NCBI GenBank assembly: GCA_963714375.1
Contig: CAVQOG010000008.1
Coordinates: forward strand, 1-64,000
Length of the DNA stretch: 64,000 nucleotides
Reading direction: 5' to 3'
Origin: UBA5794 sp963714375
Lineage (GTDB): Bacteria; Actinomycetota; Acidimicrobiia; Spongiisociales; UBA5794
Shown here: one piece after another, positions 9,017 to 16,905 of the stretch
Layout: each line of letters starts with the position of its first letter
Position numbering within the stretch: position 1 is the stretch's first letter
Notes under the pieces: generated by a model
Database searches by the model: none
What the model was told of the DNA's origin: nothing
The model's input: the letters and a program-made list of their open reading frames with translations, nothing else
Position numbers and translations under genes: made by a program

Positions 9017-9940
9017 GTGATGTCCAGCAGCCGCCAGCCGACTTCCACTCCGATGCCAGCAACCTCGACTGGAACCAACCGCGATGCATTCGGATCCAGC
9101 GAGTGGCTTCTTCTCGCCTCCATCGCCGCGATCTGGGGATCGTCGTTTCTCTTCATCGACATCGGCTTGGAAGCGTTCCGACCAGGCGTCGTTACATTTG
9201 CCCGCGTCAGCCTCGGAGCCATCACGCTTGCCCTGCTTCCGCGATCTCGGGCAGCCGTCGACCGTGAACACATGCCACGGATCGTGCTGCTCGGGATCAT
9301 CTGGATCGCCATCCCGATGATCATCTTCCCGGTGGCACAGCTCTGGATCGATTCATCAGTGGCTGGCATGCTGAACGCCGCGATGCCGATCTTCAGTGCC
9401 ATCTGGGCGACGTTTCTGCTTCGGACATTCCCAGGATGGAGGCAGACGCTCGGCATCGGAATCGGCTTCGTTGGTGTAATGGCGATCTCCGTTCCCGAGC
9501 TCGCCGATTCATCTGCGACAGCAGTCGGTGTCGTTCTCGTCCTCGTTGCAGTAATCCTCTACGGGCTGTCGGCAAATCTTGCCGTGCCGCTCCAACAGCG
9601 GTATGGAGCACTACCAGTGCTTCTGCGGGCGCAGCTCGCCGCCCTTGTGATCGTGATTCCATACGGACTGTTGCATCTCAACGGCTCAACATGGGCGTGG
9701 AACTCGGCACTCGCGATGATTCCCCTCGGCGCATTGGGGACCGGGCTGGCATTTGTCCTGATGGGAACGCTCGTTGGACGAGTTGGTGCCTCCCGAGGAT
9801 CGATCGCCATCTACTTCGTTCCCATTGTGGCAATCATCCTTGGTGTGGCCGTGCTCGACGAGAGTATCAAACCGGCAGCAATCGCTGGAACCGTGCTTGT
9901 CCTCGTCGGTGCCTGGATCGCCTCTCGGAAGGAATCCTGA
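9017..9940 (+). CDS. EamA/DMT-family transporter
   Basis: 307 residues with about ten membrane helices in two EamA halves. The first half contains AIWGSSFLFIDIGL and the second begins near residue 170 and contains PVLLRAQLAALVIV. A hydrophilic tail of about 25 residues precedes the first helix. Start codons GTG (9017) and ATG (9020) are adjacent and in frame. DMT carriers export or import small metabolites, and the substrate is not predictable. It converges with the LLM oxidoreductase gene. Confidence 0.88.
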   Translation: MMSSSRQPTSTPMPATSTGTNRDAFGSSEWLLLASIAAIWGSSFLFIDIGLEAFRPGVVTFARVSLGAITLALLPRSRAAVDREHMPRIVLLGIIWIAIPMIIFPVAQLWIDSSVAGMLNAAMPIFSAIWATFLLRTFPGWRQTLGIGIGFVGVMAISVPELADSSATAVGVVLVLVAVILYGLSANLAVPLQQRYGALPVLLRAQLAALVIVIPYGLLHLNGSTWAWNSALAMIPLGALGTGLAFVLMGTLVGRVGASRGSIAIYFVPIVAIILGVAVLDESIKPAAIAGTVLVLVGAWIASRKES

Positions 9941-9968
9941 CGGCTTCGACCCATTCGATCAAGCCTGT

Positions 9969-10874
9969 CTATTGATGAAGCTTGGCCAGGACGCCTCCGA
10001 GCCACTCGATCGATTGAACCGTGATTGGATCAACAACGAGCTGCACCTCGTCGATCCCGACATCGCGGTACTTCGCAAGCTCGATCGCGATCTGCTCCGG
10101 TGAGCCAACAAACGGATGGGATGAGGCCCTGCTCGGACTTCCAAGGGGCCGATTCGAGCCCCCAGGTGCACCAACGAGGACCGTCACCGTTCGTAGAACC
10201 GCGCCGCGCTCAACACCAGCAGAGTCACACGCAGCATCCACCTTTGCGTTGAGCTCGGATGCACCGTCGGGTGTGTTGCCGTACCACGCATGCCAGCCGT
10301 TCCAGATCTGCACGTGCGGAAGTGCGGTGGCGAGCATCCGCGGTCCCTCCGAGCCGATCATCAGGGGGATTCCCTCTGACCTGGCTGGCGGCGCGAGAAC
10401 GCAGTCGCTGAGCTGATAGAACTCTCCGTCGAAATCGATTCCGCCGACGGTGAGGAGCATGCGGATGATGGTGAATGCTTCCTCGAAACGGCTTGCTCTG
10501 CGATCGAACGGGAATCCGTAAGCGTCATACTCGGTGCGGTTCCATCCCGCACCAAGGCCAAGGGTCAGGCGACCGTTCGAGATCTCATCGACCGTTACAG
10601 CCTTCTTGGCAAGCATGGCAGGGTTGTGGAACGAAGTTGCTGCAACGAGCGGTCCAAGCTGCACTCTTTCGGTCACGGCTGCGAGCGCAGCGAGCATCGA
10701 CCACGCTTCCCACGGTCCGGTCGGACCATCTGGCTGGCGGTAGAGGAGGTGATCGCCGACCCAAATCGAGTCGAACCCCACAGCCTCGGCTGCGATTGCC
10801 ATGTCCCGATACTCAGGCCATGGCACAAATCGCTCTACCTCAGGTAGCTGGACCCCCACTCTCAGAGGTCGCAT
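9969..10874 (-). CDS. LLM-class (probably F420-dependent) oxidoreductase
   Basis: 301 residues with the luciferase-like TIM-barrel pattern: RVGVQLPE at the start, AEAVGFDSIWVGDHL, then DEISNGRLTLGLGAGWN near residue 100, and the C-terminal SPEQIAIELAKYRDVGIDE. Such enzymes use FMN or F420; the actinobacterial setting and a Ddn-like gene at 43493 favour F420. Substrate unknown. It is a single-gene unit whose downstream neighbour is the convergent EamA gene. Confidence 0.9.
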   Translation of the reverse strand: MRPLRVGVQLPEVERFVPWPEYRDMAIAAEAVGFDSIWVGDHLLYRQPDGPTGPWEAWSMLAALAAVTERVQLGPLVAATSFHNPAMLAKKAVTVDEISNGRLTLGLGAGWNRTEYDAYGFPFDRRASRFEEAFTIIRMLLTVGGIDFDGEFYQLSDCVLAPPARSEGIPLMIGSEGPRMLATALPHVQIWNGWHAWYGNTPDGASELNAKVDAACDSAGVERGAVLRTVTVLVGAPGGSNRPLGSPSRASSHPFVGSPEQIAIELAKYRDVGIDEVQLVVDPITVQSIEWLGGVLAKLHQ

Positions 10875-10887
10875 AGTGTCTCGCTCT

Positions 10888-10940
10888 CGTTCTGTGGGCT
10901 CCAGTGTGGAAAAACCGGGTACTGGAACCCTGGGTACGCG
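10888..10940. repeat. Dispersed 53-bp repeat, copy a
   Basis: Starts CGTTCTGTGGGCT and ends AACCCTGGGTACGCG, with an AAAAACCGGGT middle. It abuts the 3' end of tRNA-Ser(TGA). Other copies lie at 11078, 18195 and (inverted) 30939. Confidence 0.8.
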
Positions 10941-10943
10941 TCT

Positions 10944-11031
10944 TGGCGGAGGGAGTGGGATTCGAACCCACGGAAGCTTGCGCCTCGCTGGTTTTCAAGA
11001 CCAGTGCCTTCGTCCACTCGACCATCCCTCC
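10944..11031 (-). tRNA. tRNA-Ser(TGA)
   Basis: Minus strand: acceptor GGAGGGA/TCCCTCC, discriminator G, encoded CCA, anticodon loop CTTGAAA (TGA), long variable arm, T-loop TTCGAAT. Unlike the other three tRNA-Ser genes it has no tail array; instead it is bracketed by two copies of the 53-bp repeat. Confidence 0.95.
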
Positions 11032-11077
11032 AGATGCGCAAGGTTATTGCCCGGCCGCCACCAACATGCGAGAAGCG

Positions 11078-11130
11078 CGTTCTGTGGGCTGTAACCCACC
11101 AAAACCGCGGGTTCATACCCTGGGTACGCG
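11078..11130. repeat. Dispersed 53-bp repeat, copy b
   Basis: CGTTCTGTGGGCT through TACCCTGGGTACGCG. It contains two dyads, GTGGG-CTGTAA-CCCAC and TACCC-T-GGGTA, so it can fold as two short hairpins. It lies just upstream of tRNA-Ser(TGA) and next to the terminator of the SHOCT gene. Confidence 0.8.
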
Positions 11131-11146
11131 CCGGGGCGTACATACA

Positions 11147-11178
11147 GAGGGAGGGCGTCCTCGCGGACGCCCTCCCTC
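11147..11178 (-). terminator. Strong hairpin after the SHOCT gene
   Basis: Perfect 14-bp inverted repeat (GAGGGAGGGCGTCC / GGACGCCCTCCCTC) with a 4-base loop, 17 bases past the stop codon. There is no clear T-tract, so it may be an L-shaped or Rho-assisted terminator or simply a 3' end stabiliser. Confidence 0.75.
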
Positions 11179-11195
11179 AACGATCGGTGATACGG

Positions 11196-11573
11196 TTAGG
11201 CGAGCAGCTTGGCCTTTTGGGAAGCGAACTCGGCATCGGTGAGAACACCCTTGGAGTGCAGATCAGCCAGCTTGGCAAGCTCATCGGCTGAGCCGGTAGC
11301 GCCGGCAGCATCCTGGATATACGCCCGTGTCATCTTCTCGCGGTCAGCGGCGTCTTGCAACGCACGCTCCTGCATCGAGTGCCCGTTGACGATGATGTAG
11401 ATCAACACACCAAGGAACGGAAGGATGATTATGAAGAAGATCCAGGCGGCCTTTGCAAAGCCGTTCATTCCCTTGGTGCGGAAGATGTCACCGAAGATCG
11501 AAATCAGCAGCCAGATCCAGATAACGAACATGAAGAACCAGAGCATGGCCCAGAACAAATTGAGTAGCGGCAT
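11196..11573 (-). CDS. PLDc_N / SHOCT domain membrane protein
   Basis: 125 residues. Two membrane helices in residues 1-65 carry the PLDc_N-type layout (WIWLLISIFGDIFR, then the IILPFLGVLIYIIV helix). A charged linker follows, and a C-terminal SHOCT motif (ADELAKLADLHSKGVLTDAEFASQKAKLL) covers roughly the last 30 residues. This architecture is frequent in Actinobacteria; it is probably a membrane-associated oligomerising or stress protein, with no defined activity. A strong hairpin closes the single-gene unit. Confidence 0.88.
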   Translation of the reverse strand: MPLLNLFWAMLWFFMFVIWIWLLISIFGDIFRTKGMNGFAKAAWIFFIIILPFLGVLIYIIVNGHSMQERALQDAADREKMTRAYIQDAAGATGSADELAKLADLHSKGVLTDAEFASQKAKLLA

Positions 11574-11697
11574 CGGTTTCCTTTCATCACGCGGGCGGTT
11601 CCCACGTACAAGCCTGTACTGCGAATCATAGGCGACGCAGGGTCACCAGTTTCCTCTGACTTACGGAATTTCTCAACACCTCGAATCGGGATTGCGG

Positions 11698-11835
11698 AAG
11701 AGCTTTCGGCCTACAGCTTTCAGCTTCCGATCCGGAATCCGTAATCCAGAATCGCGGAGGGGGAGGAATTGAATGAGAAGCTCACAGCTCACAGCTCACA
11801 GCTTCCTGTCCGGATCCGTGTTCCGGAATCCATAA
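11698..11835. repeat. Short-word intergenic repeat
   Basis: Words of AGCTTTCAGC / AGCTCACAGC type alternate with GATCCGGAATCC-like words (CCGGAATC, CCGTAATC, CATAATCC). This fills most of the gap between the SHOCT gene promoter side and array 2. No gene is seen in 11574-11843. Confidence 0.65.
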
Positions 11836-11843
11836 TCCGAGTT

Positions 11844-12727
11844 GGCGGAGGGGGAGGGATTTGAACCCTAAAGTCTCGCCACCGCCCACCGTGGATCCCT
11901 TCACTCACCTCACAATGAGTCGTGAAAGGTGAGAACCTCACACACTCCATGAGAACGTGCAATCGGTGGGACTCGACCAGAGCCCATGTTGGCGGAGGGG
12001 GAGGGATTTGAACCCAAAAGTCTCGCGACCACTGGAATCGACCGTCTCAAATCCACATCACAATGAGTCGTGAAAGGTGAAAACCTCACACACCACAAGA
12101 GAACGTGCAATCGGTGGGACTCGACCAGAGCCCATGTTGGCGGAGGGGGAGGGATTTGAACCCAAAAGTCTCGCGACCACTGGAATCGACCGTCTCAAAT
12201 CCACATCACAATGAGTCGTGAAAGGTGAAAACCTCACACACCACAAGAGAACGTGCAATCGGTGGGACTCGACCAGAGCCCATGTTGGCGGAGGGGGAGG
12301 GATTTGAACCCAAAAGTCTCGCCACCGCCCACCGTGGATCCCTTCACTCACCTCACAATGAGTCGTGAAAGGTGAGAACCTCACACACTCCATGAGAACG
12401 TGCAATCGGTGGGACTCGACCAGAGCCCATGTTGGCGGAGGGGGAGGGATTTGAACCCAAAAGTCTCGCCACCGCCCACCGTGGATCCCTTCACTCACCT
12501 CACAATTGAGTCGTGAAAGGTGAGAACCTCACACACTCCATGAGAACGTGCAATCGGTGGGACTCGACCAGAGCCCATGTTGGCGGAGGGGGAGGGATTT
12601 GAACCCTAAAGTCTCGCCACCGCCCACCGTGGATCCCTTCACTCACCTCACAATGAGTCGTGAAAGGTGAGAACCTCACACACTCCATGAGAACGTGCAA
12701 TCGGTGGGACTCGACCAGAGCCCATGT
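11844..12727 (-). repeat. tRNA-tail repeat array 2 (six units, tRNA-Ser(CGA))
   Basis: Tail copies start at 11844, 11991, 12139, 12287, 12434 and 12582, then the real tRNA at 12729; spacing is 147-148 bp. On the minus strand each unit has the tRNA tail with CCA, a CCCACCGATTG box, CACGACTCATTG, and GCGAGACTTT before the next tail. Two unit types alternate: one has CCACGGTGGGCGGTGGC near its end (units 1, 4, 5, 6), the other GACGGTCGATTCCAGTGG (units 2, 3). In the first type CTCACC/GGTGAG plus TCAC/GTGA form a stem around the loop AATGAGTC (plus-strand reading), with a 2-base bulge. Confidence 0.93.
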
Positions 12728-12817
12728 TGGCGGAGGGGGAGGGATTTGAACCCTCGGGACCCCGAAAGGCCCAACGGTTTTCGAGACCGTCACATTCGTC
12801 CGCTCTGTCACCCCTCC
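12728..12817 (-). tRNA. tRNA-Ser(CGA)
   Basis: Minus strand: acceptor GGAGGGG/CCCCTCC, discriminator G, encoded CCA, anticodon stem ACGGT/ACCGT with loop CTCGAAA (CGA), class II variable arm. Followed downstream by array 2. Confidence 0.95.
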
Positions 12818-12893
12818 AGAGTGAGCGAGTGTACCGAGGACCGAGGTCAGAAGTCAGAAGTCAGAGCTGCTTAGTAGGCGTGCGGGAGACGCA

Positions 12894-13217
12894 TCACAGA
12901 TCGGTGCTGGCGAGGGAGCGCTTCCTTTTTGTCCACTGCACAACTGCGATCACACCGTGTCCGAGGAGCCAGATAAGGGCTAATGGAATACCGACGAAGA
13001 TGAGAAGCAAGGCGGCGGCGTCGGTTCCCGCCACATCGCATCCCCACCCGATGCCACTGCACTGACCTTCCGGAAGCTTCGATAGAAGCGCGGAAATCAT
13101 GAGGATGGTGAATGGGGCAATCACGATCGCGGCCCAGATCGCGTGGGGAAGCCACGGCTTCTTCTGGCGTTTGGTCGGGGACCCTGAAGACGTCGGGGGC
13201 GTCTGTGTCGCTGACAT
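12894..13217 (-). CDS. Small two-helix membrane protein, unknown
   Basis: 107 residues from the ATG at 13217. A Ser/Thr/Pro-rich start and a KRQKK stop-transfer cluster precede a first membrane helix (about residues 25-48). A loop with two Cys (QCSGIGWGCDV) and a second helix (about 68-92) follow, ending in a basic TKRKR tail. No family is recognised. It lies between tRNA-Ser(CGA) and the SRP RNA, all on the minus strand. The longer reading back to 13328 would approach the SRP RNA and lacks membrane character. Confidence 0.6.
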   Translation of the reverse strand: MSATQTPPTSSGSPTKRQKKPWLPHAIWAAIVIAPFTILMISALLSKLPEGQCSGIGWGCDVAGTDAAALLLIFVGIPLALIWLLGHGVIAVVQWTKRKRSLASTDL

Positions 13218-13318
13218 GGACCAATCGTACGCTGAGAATCTCATGCCGAAGAGCAAAGTAACCGTGCACCCCGCCGTCGGGCGTTCAACCCGTGACGCGT
13301 TCTGGCCGATTGACTCGT

Positions 13319-13413
13319 CCGAGGCCACCCCGGTACACCCGGAGCAAACCGCTTAGGGCTGCTTCCTTCCGGACCTGACCCGGTTCACGACGCTCCGCCG
13401 CACCGGGACCTCG
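13319..13413 (-). ncRNA. ffs: Signal recognition particle RNA (small, 4.5S-like)
   Basis: On the minus strand the conserved apical region GGTCAGGTCCGGAAGGAAGC followed by AGCCCTAAG is present, which is the SRP domain IV signature with the GGAA tetraloop. The flanks pair into a long hairpin (CGAGGTCCCGGTG near the 5' end against CACCGGGGTGGCCTCGG towards the 3' end). About 95 nt, the usual length of the short bacterial form. The ends are given to within a few bases. Confidence 0.93.
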
Positions 13414-13582
13414 TTGTCAACATCAATCAAACCAGCGCTTGACTCACCGATCTTGCACCCTCAGGCGGGGAATTCAGCTCCGCATGAAGAGGTTTTCGGA
13501 TTCAGGGCACCCCTAGTACCCCACCTAGCACGGTTCCTGTGAAGATATCAGGGATCGGCAGTCAGCACTCACGACGATGGTC

Positions 13583-14353
13583 CTAACGCAGCCATCGAAC
13601 TCTCTGTGTGGTGTGCCACAGGTCGAGGAGTTCTCGGTCTCCATCCACAGAGATGGCCGAGTCCCGCCCGCGATTCCAGAAGAACAGATACAGGTCGGAG
13701 GCATTGCCCGACGCAATCACATCCGCGGGGCCATCCCCGCGAACCGCCGAGATCCCGTCAGCCTTCAACGTGAGGTGCCAGCGGTCGTCGGTATCTGTTG
13801 CATGGACGAGCATCGATCGCGGCTCCGTCGTGGGGAATCGGCTCCCGCGTGAGGTGAATCCGACGAGCAGCTCATCGACCCCATCCGATGCGAACCCCGG
13901 ATCGAACGTTGTCTCGATACCGGCAGCGCATTGGGCATCGAATCGATGGATGGCGGTTTCGTGAGCCTGGCGACGTGCCCACATGGCGACAGGCGACGGC
14001 GCCGGGAGAAACGTGTGCATGTCGTCGGTCGGCGAAGCAGATTCGAGGCACTCCACAAGGTTGGTATTCGTCTTGAGATACCAATCGACCAGGTCACTGT
14101 CATCTGGCCAGAAGACAGCGAGATCCGGCCAGGCCTCGGTGTGCTCTGACATGTCATCCGGCAAGGGTTTCGATGCGCGCCCGGCCACATGTGCCGCAGC
14201 CCAAAGGTGGATCTCACTCAAGTGACGGACGAGGTCGCGCAAGTTCCATCCTGGACATCCAACGATGTCGACTTCGAGTCCGCCAAGGCGGGCTGCCTCG
14301 GCCAGAAGCTTGGCTTCGTTGCCCACAGCGGCGATGTGCTCGGATACTTCCAC
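13583..14353 (-). CDS. Maleylpyruvate isomerase (MDMPI) family protein
   Basis: 256 residues, GTG start with AGGAGG upstream. The N-terminal DinB-like metal-binding helix bundle shows CPGWNLRDLVRHLSEIH (metal His) and later RRQAHETAIHRFDAQ, the pattern of mycothiol-dependent maleylpyruvate isomerase family proteins. The C-terminal part carries a sterol-carrier-like fold ending DLWHTTQRVRWL. Such proteins usually act as thiol transferases using mycothiol. It is divergently transcribed from a PadR regulator with shared palindromic operators. The actual substrate is unknown. Confidence 0.88.
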   Translation of the reverse strand: MEVSEHIAAVGNEAKLLAEAARLGGLEVDIVGCPGWNLRDLVRHLSEIHLWAAAHVAGRASKPLPDDMSEHTEAWPDLAVFWPDDSDLVDWYLKTNTNLVECLESASPTDDMHTFLPAPSPVAMWARRQAHETAIHRFDAQCAAGIETTFDPGFASDGVDELLVGFTSRGSRFPTTEPRSMLVHATDTDDRWHLTLKADGISAVRGDGPADVIASGNASDLYLFFWNRGRDSAISVDGDRELLDLWHTTQRVRWLR

Positions 14354-14366
14354 GGTATATCCTCCT

Positions 14367-14405
14367 TACTGCAAGTTGCAGTACATCCTACCCTGCATCT
14401 TGCAG
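14367..14405. promoter_or_regulatory. Twin palindromic operators between MDMPI gene and padR
   Basis: TACTGCAAGTTGCAGTA (14367-14383, perfect around a central G) and CTGCATCTTGCAG (14393-14405) share the CTGCA...TGCAG half-sites. They lie in the 65-bp divergent gap, close to both start codons. PadR regulators typically autoregulate and repress the adjacent gene from such sites. The repeats are seen; PadR binding is inferred. Confidence 0.8.
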
Positions 14406-14418
14406 TAGAGTCAAGGCC

Positions 14419-15057
14419 ATGGCGCCACGAATGACCACCTCCTCATACGCTGTCCTCGCACTCCTCGATCTCAGACCGTGGACAGGCTACGAGCTCACCC
14501 AGCAGGCAACGCGCAGCCTCCGATACGCATGGCCAAAGTCTGAACGTCTCCTGTACTCCGAGCCAAAGAAGCTGGTCTCACTTGGACTCGCTACATCAGC
14601 CCAGGAGACCTCCGGTGGTCGAACCCGCAACATCTACACGATCACCAACGAGGGCCGCAGGGCGCTCCGCGAGTGGACCGGCACCCGAACGCAGCCTCCT
14701 CGCATGGAGGTCGAGGCGCTCTTGCGACTGTTGTTCGCGGACCACGGGTCCAAGGACGATCTCCGTGGCGCCCTCGACGAGCTCGAGAGCGATATCGGTG
14801 AGCACCACCACGCCATCGTCGAACTCATGGCGTCCTACCTTGACGGTGGGCATCCGTTCCCGGATAGAACCCATCTATCTGTCTTGTTCGCCACATTTCA
14901 GATCGAGATGTTCAAGTCAATGGAGCGATGGATCGAGTTCGCCCGTGATGAGATCGACACATGGCCCGCAACGGAGGGGCTCGGCATGACTGCGCGAACA
15001 CAGGTTCTGACCCGGCTTCTGGCCAACGACCTATCCCCAGTGGAGAGAAGGGCTTGA
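14419..15057 (+). CDS. PadR-family transcriptional regulator
   Basis: About 212 residues from the ATG at 14419. Winged helix at residues 1-80 (YAVLALLDLRPWTGYELTQQ, then RNIYTITNEGRRALREW), followed by a C-terminal helical dimerisation region (PadR C-terminal domain type) with EVEALLRLLFADHG. It is divergent from the MDMPI-family gene and probably represses both. An upstream in-frame extension to 14173 lies on the MDMPI gene and is rejected because the operators fall just before 14419. Confidence 0.9.
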   Translation: MAPRMTTSSYAVLALLDLRPWTGYELTQQATRSLRYAWPKSERLLYSEPKKLVSLGLATSAQETSGGRTRNIYTITNEGRRALREWTGTRTQPPRMEVEALLRLLFADHGSKDDLRGALDELESDIGEHHHAIVELMASYLDGGHPFPDRTHLSVLFATFQIEMFKSMERWIEFARDEIDTWPATEGLGMTARTQVLTRLLANDLSPVERRA

Positions 15058-15112
15058 AGCCCAAGGCCCCCTCACGCGTAGCCCTGCTGATTCTTAACGT
15101 GAGCCCCGCGTT

Positions 15113-15702
15113 GGCGGAGGGAGAGGGATTTGAACCCCAAAGTCGCGCCAATCCCGACAGTGGATCGTTTGCCCCACGTCGGAATGAGTCGTGTGAGCCA
15201 AGAGTCCTCGGCCGCGAGAAACCGTGTGAGCTCGGTGATTCTTAACGTGAGTCCCGCGTTGGCGGAGGGAGAGGGATTTGAACCCCAAAGTCTCGCGACG
15301 AATCGGCTGAGACCAACCCCCACATAGGAATGGGTCGTGTGACGCAACGGGCCTCATGCCGCGAAAGGAGCGTGAACCCGGTGATTCTTGATAGAAGCCC
15401 CGCGTTGGCGGAGGGAGAGGGATTTGAACCCCACAGTCTCGCGACAAACCGACCGTGAGGCCCCTGCCTCACATCAGAATGAGTCGTGTGAGGCAGGAGG
15501 TCTTGAAGCGGCACAAACGAGCCTGAGCCCGGTGATTCTTGATGTGAGCCCCGCGTTGGCGGAGGGAGAGGGATTTGAACCCCAAAGTCTCGCGACGAAT
15601 CGGCTGAGACCAACCCCCACATAGGAATGGGTCGTGTGACGCAACGGGCCTCATGCCGCGAAAGGAGCGTGAACCCGGTGATTCTTGATAGAAGTCCCGC
15701 GT
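15113..15702 (-). repeat. tRNA-tail repeat array 3 (four units, tRNA-Ser(GGA))
   Basis: Tail copies start at 15113, 15261, 15407 and 15558, then the real tRNA at 15704; spacing is 148, 146, 151 and 146 bp. Minus-strand order per unit: tail with CCA, AAGAATCACCG box, CACGACTCATTC (one variant CACGACCCATTC), GCGAGACTTTG, next tail. Unit 3 has a perfect 11-bp stem CCTGCCTCACA/TGTGAGGCAGG around a 13-base loop holding the conserved box; units 2 and 4 have a shorter CACA/TGTG stem and the same loop length. Confidence 0.93.
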
Positions 15703-15792
15703 TGGCGGAGGGAGAGGGATTTGAACCCTCGATGCGTTTCCGCATACACGCTTTCCAGGCGTGCGCACTCGGCCAGACTATGCGACCCCTCC
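15703..15792 (-). tRNA. tRNA-Ser(GGA)
   Basis: Minus strand: acceptor GGAGGGG with TCCCTCC, discriminator G, encoded CCA, anticodon stem/loop giving GGA (GCCTGGAAAGC region), class II variable arm. It is divergent from tadA, 20 bases away, and followed by array 3 on its 3' side. Confidence 0.94.
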
Positions 15793-15811
15793 AAGTGGGA
15801 GAATTGTAGAA

Positions 15812-16291
15812 GTGAGCACCCAAGTACCGGACTACACCAAGGCGATGGGAGCCGCGCTTGCCGAGGCGATGCTGGCACCACAGCACGGCGACGTGCCTGT
15901 CGGCGCTGTCCTTCTCGACGAGTCCGGTTCTGTCGTCGCATCCGACCACAACCGTCGGGAGGAACTCGGCGACGCAACAGCCCATGCCGAGATGCTTGTC
16001 CTGTCCGAACGGTCGAGATCGCTCGAGCAATGGCGGCTGACCGGTCACACGCTGGTCGTTACCTTGGAGCCGTGCCCGATGTGCGCGATGGCAGCGCTGT
16101 GGGCCCGAGTCGAACGGATCGTCTACGGCGCCCCAGACCTCAAGGCTGGTGGCGTGTGGTCACTTTTCAACATCCCACAGGACGAGAGGCTCAACCACCA
16201 CATCGAAGTGACTGCAGGTGTGCGCGAGGACGAGTGCGCCGCGCTCCTGACCGACTTCTTCAGGACAACTCAGGAAACGTCTGGCTTCTGA
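15812..16291 (+). CDS. tadA: tRNA-specific adenosine deaminase
   Basis: 159 residues from the GTG at 15812; an upstream ATG at 15761 lies inside tRNA-Ser(GGA) and is rejected. The zinc site and catalytic Glu are HAEM (about residue 54) and PCPMC (about residue 89), the cytidine/adenosine deaminase signature. TadA converts A34 to inosine in tRNA-Arg(ACG), which is encoded at 3421. Its 3' end overlaps the convergent menG gene by about 20 bases. Confidence 0.93.
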   Translation: MSTQVPDYTKAMGAALAEAMLAPQHGDVPVGAVLLDESGSVVASDHNRREELGDATAHAEMLVLSERSRSLEQWRLTGHTLVVTLEPCPMCAMAALWARVERIVYGAPDLKAGGVWSLFNIPQDERLNHHIEVTAGVREDECAALLTDFFRTTQETSGF

Positions 16292-16905
16292 AGCAACGCC
16301 GCCCACACAAATCCCATTGGTCCAAGCCTCCACGTGTCAACCAGCGAGAGGGGCGCATTCGCGAGGAGTTGTTGCGGCGGGGGGTGTTTGTCGAGGGTCT
16401 TATGCAGATACGAGTACTCGTCGCGAGCTCCCACCGTCATGCCGGCAAGTGGAAGCACGATTGATGTTCCAGCACGGTGGATCTTCGCCTTCATCCTCCC
16501 GGTGGGTCGTCCCAAGTCGATGATCCCTGCCACACCCCCCGGTCGAAGAACACGGGCCACCTCTGCCATCGTTGTGTCAACCGAGTCGAGATTCCGGAAC
16601 ACATAGGCAGAGAACACGGCGTCAAACGATTCGTCGACGAACGGCAGCTGCTCTCCAACCGCAACCACCCGTTCATCTGCATCGTTGAGTGCGAGCATCT
16701 CCGGGGCGGGATCGAGGGCGACAAGCTGGCGGGACTGCAGAATCGCGTTTGCTGCACCCGTTCCTGCCCCAAGGTCGAGCATTCGGCCCTCTGGGAGCTG
16801 AGAAACAACCGTGCTGCGCCATTTCTGATCCTGCCCGAGCGACAGGATCGCATTCAACCGGTCATATCGGTCTGCGATGTCCTTGAAAACCTTGCCGTTG
16901 CTCAT
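16270..16905 (-). CDS. menG: Demethylmenaquinone methyltransferase
   Basis: 211 residues. UbiE/MenG pattern: N-terminal FKDIADRYDRLNAILSLGQDQKWR, SAM site LDLGAGTG at about residue 43, FDAVFSAYVFRNL near 90, VLRPGGV near 120. It methylates demethylmenaquinone to menaquinone for respiration. The start ATG overlaps the serS stop (ATGA), so the two are co-translated. It is slightly shorter than typical family members but all motifs are present. Confidence 0.9.
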   Translation of the reverse strand: MSNGKVFKDIADRYDRLNAILSLGQDQKWRSTVVSQLPEGRMLDLGAGTGAANAILQSRQLVALDPAPEMLALNDADERVVAVGEQLPFVDESFDAVFSAYVFRNLDSVDTTMAEVARVLRPGGVAGIIDLGRPTGRMKAKIHRAGTSIVLPLAGMTVGARDEYSYLHKTLDKHPPPQQLLANAPLSLVDTWRLGPMGFVWAALLQKPDVS

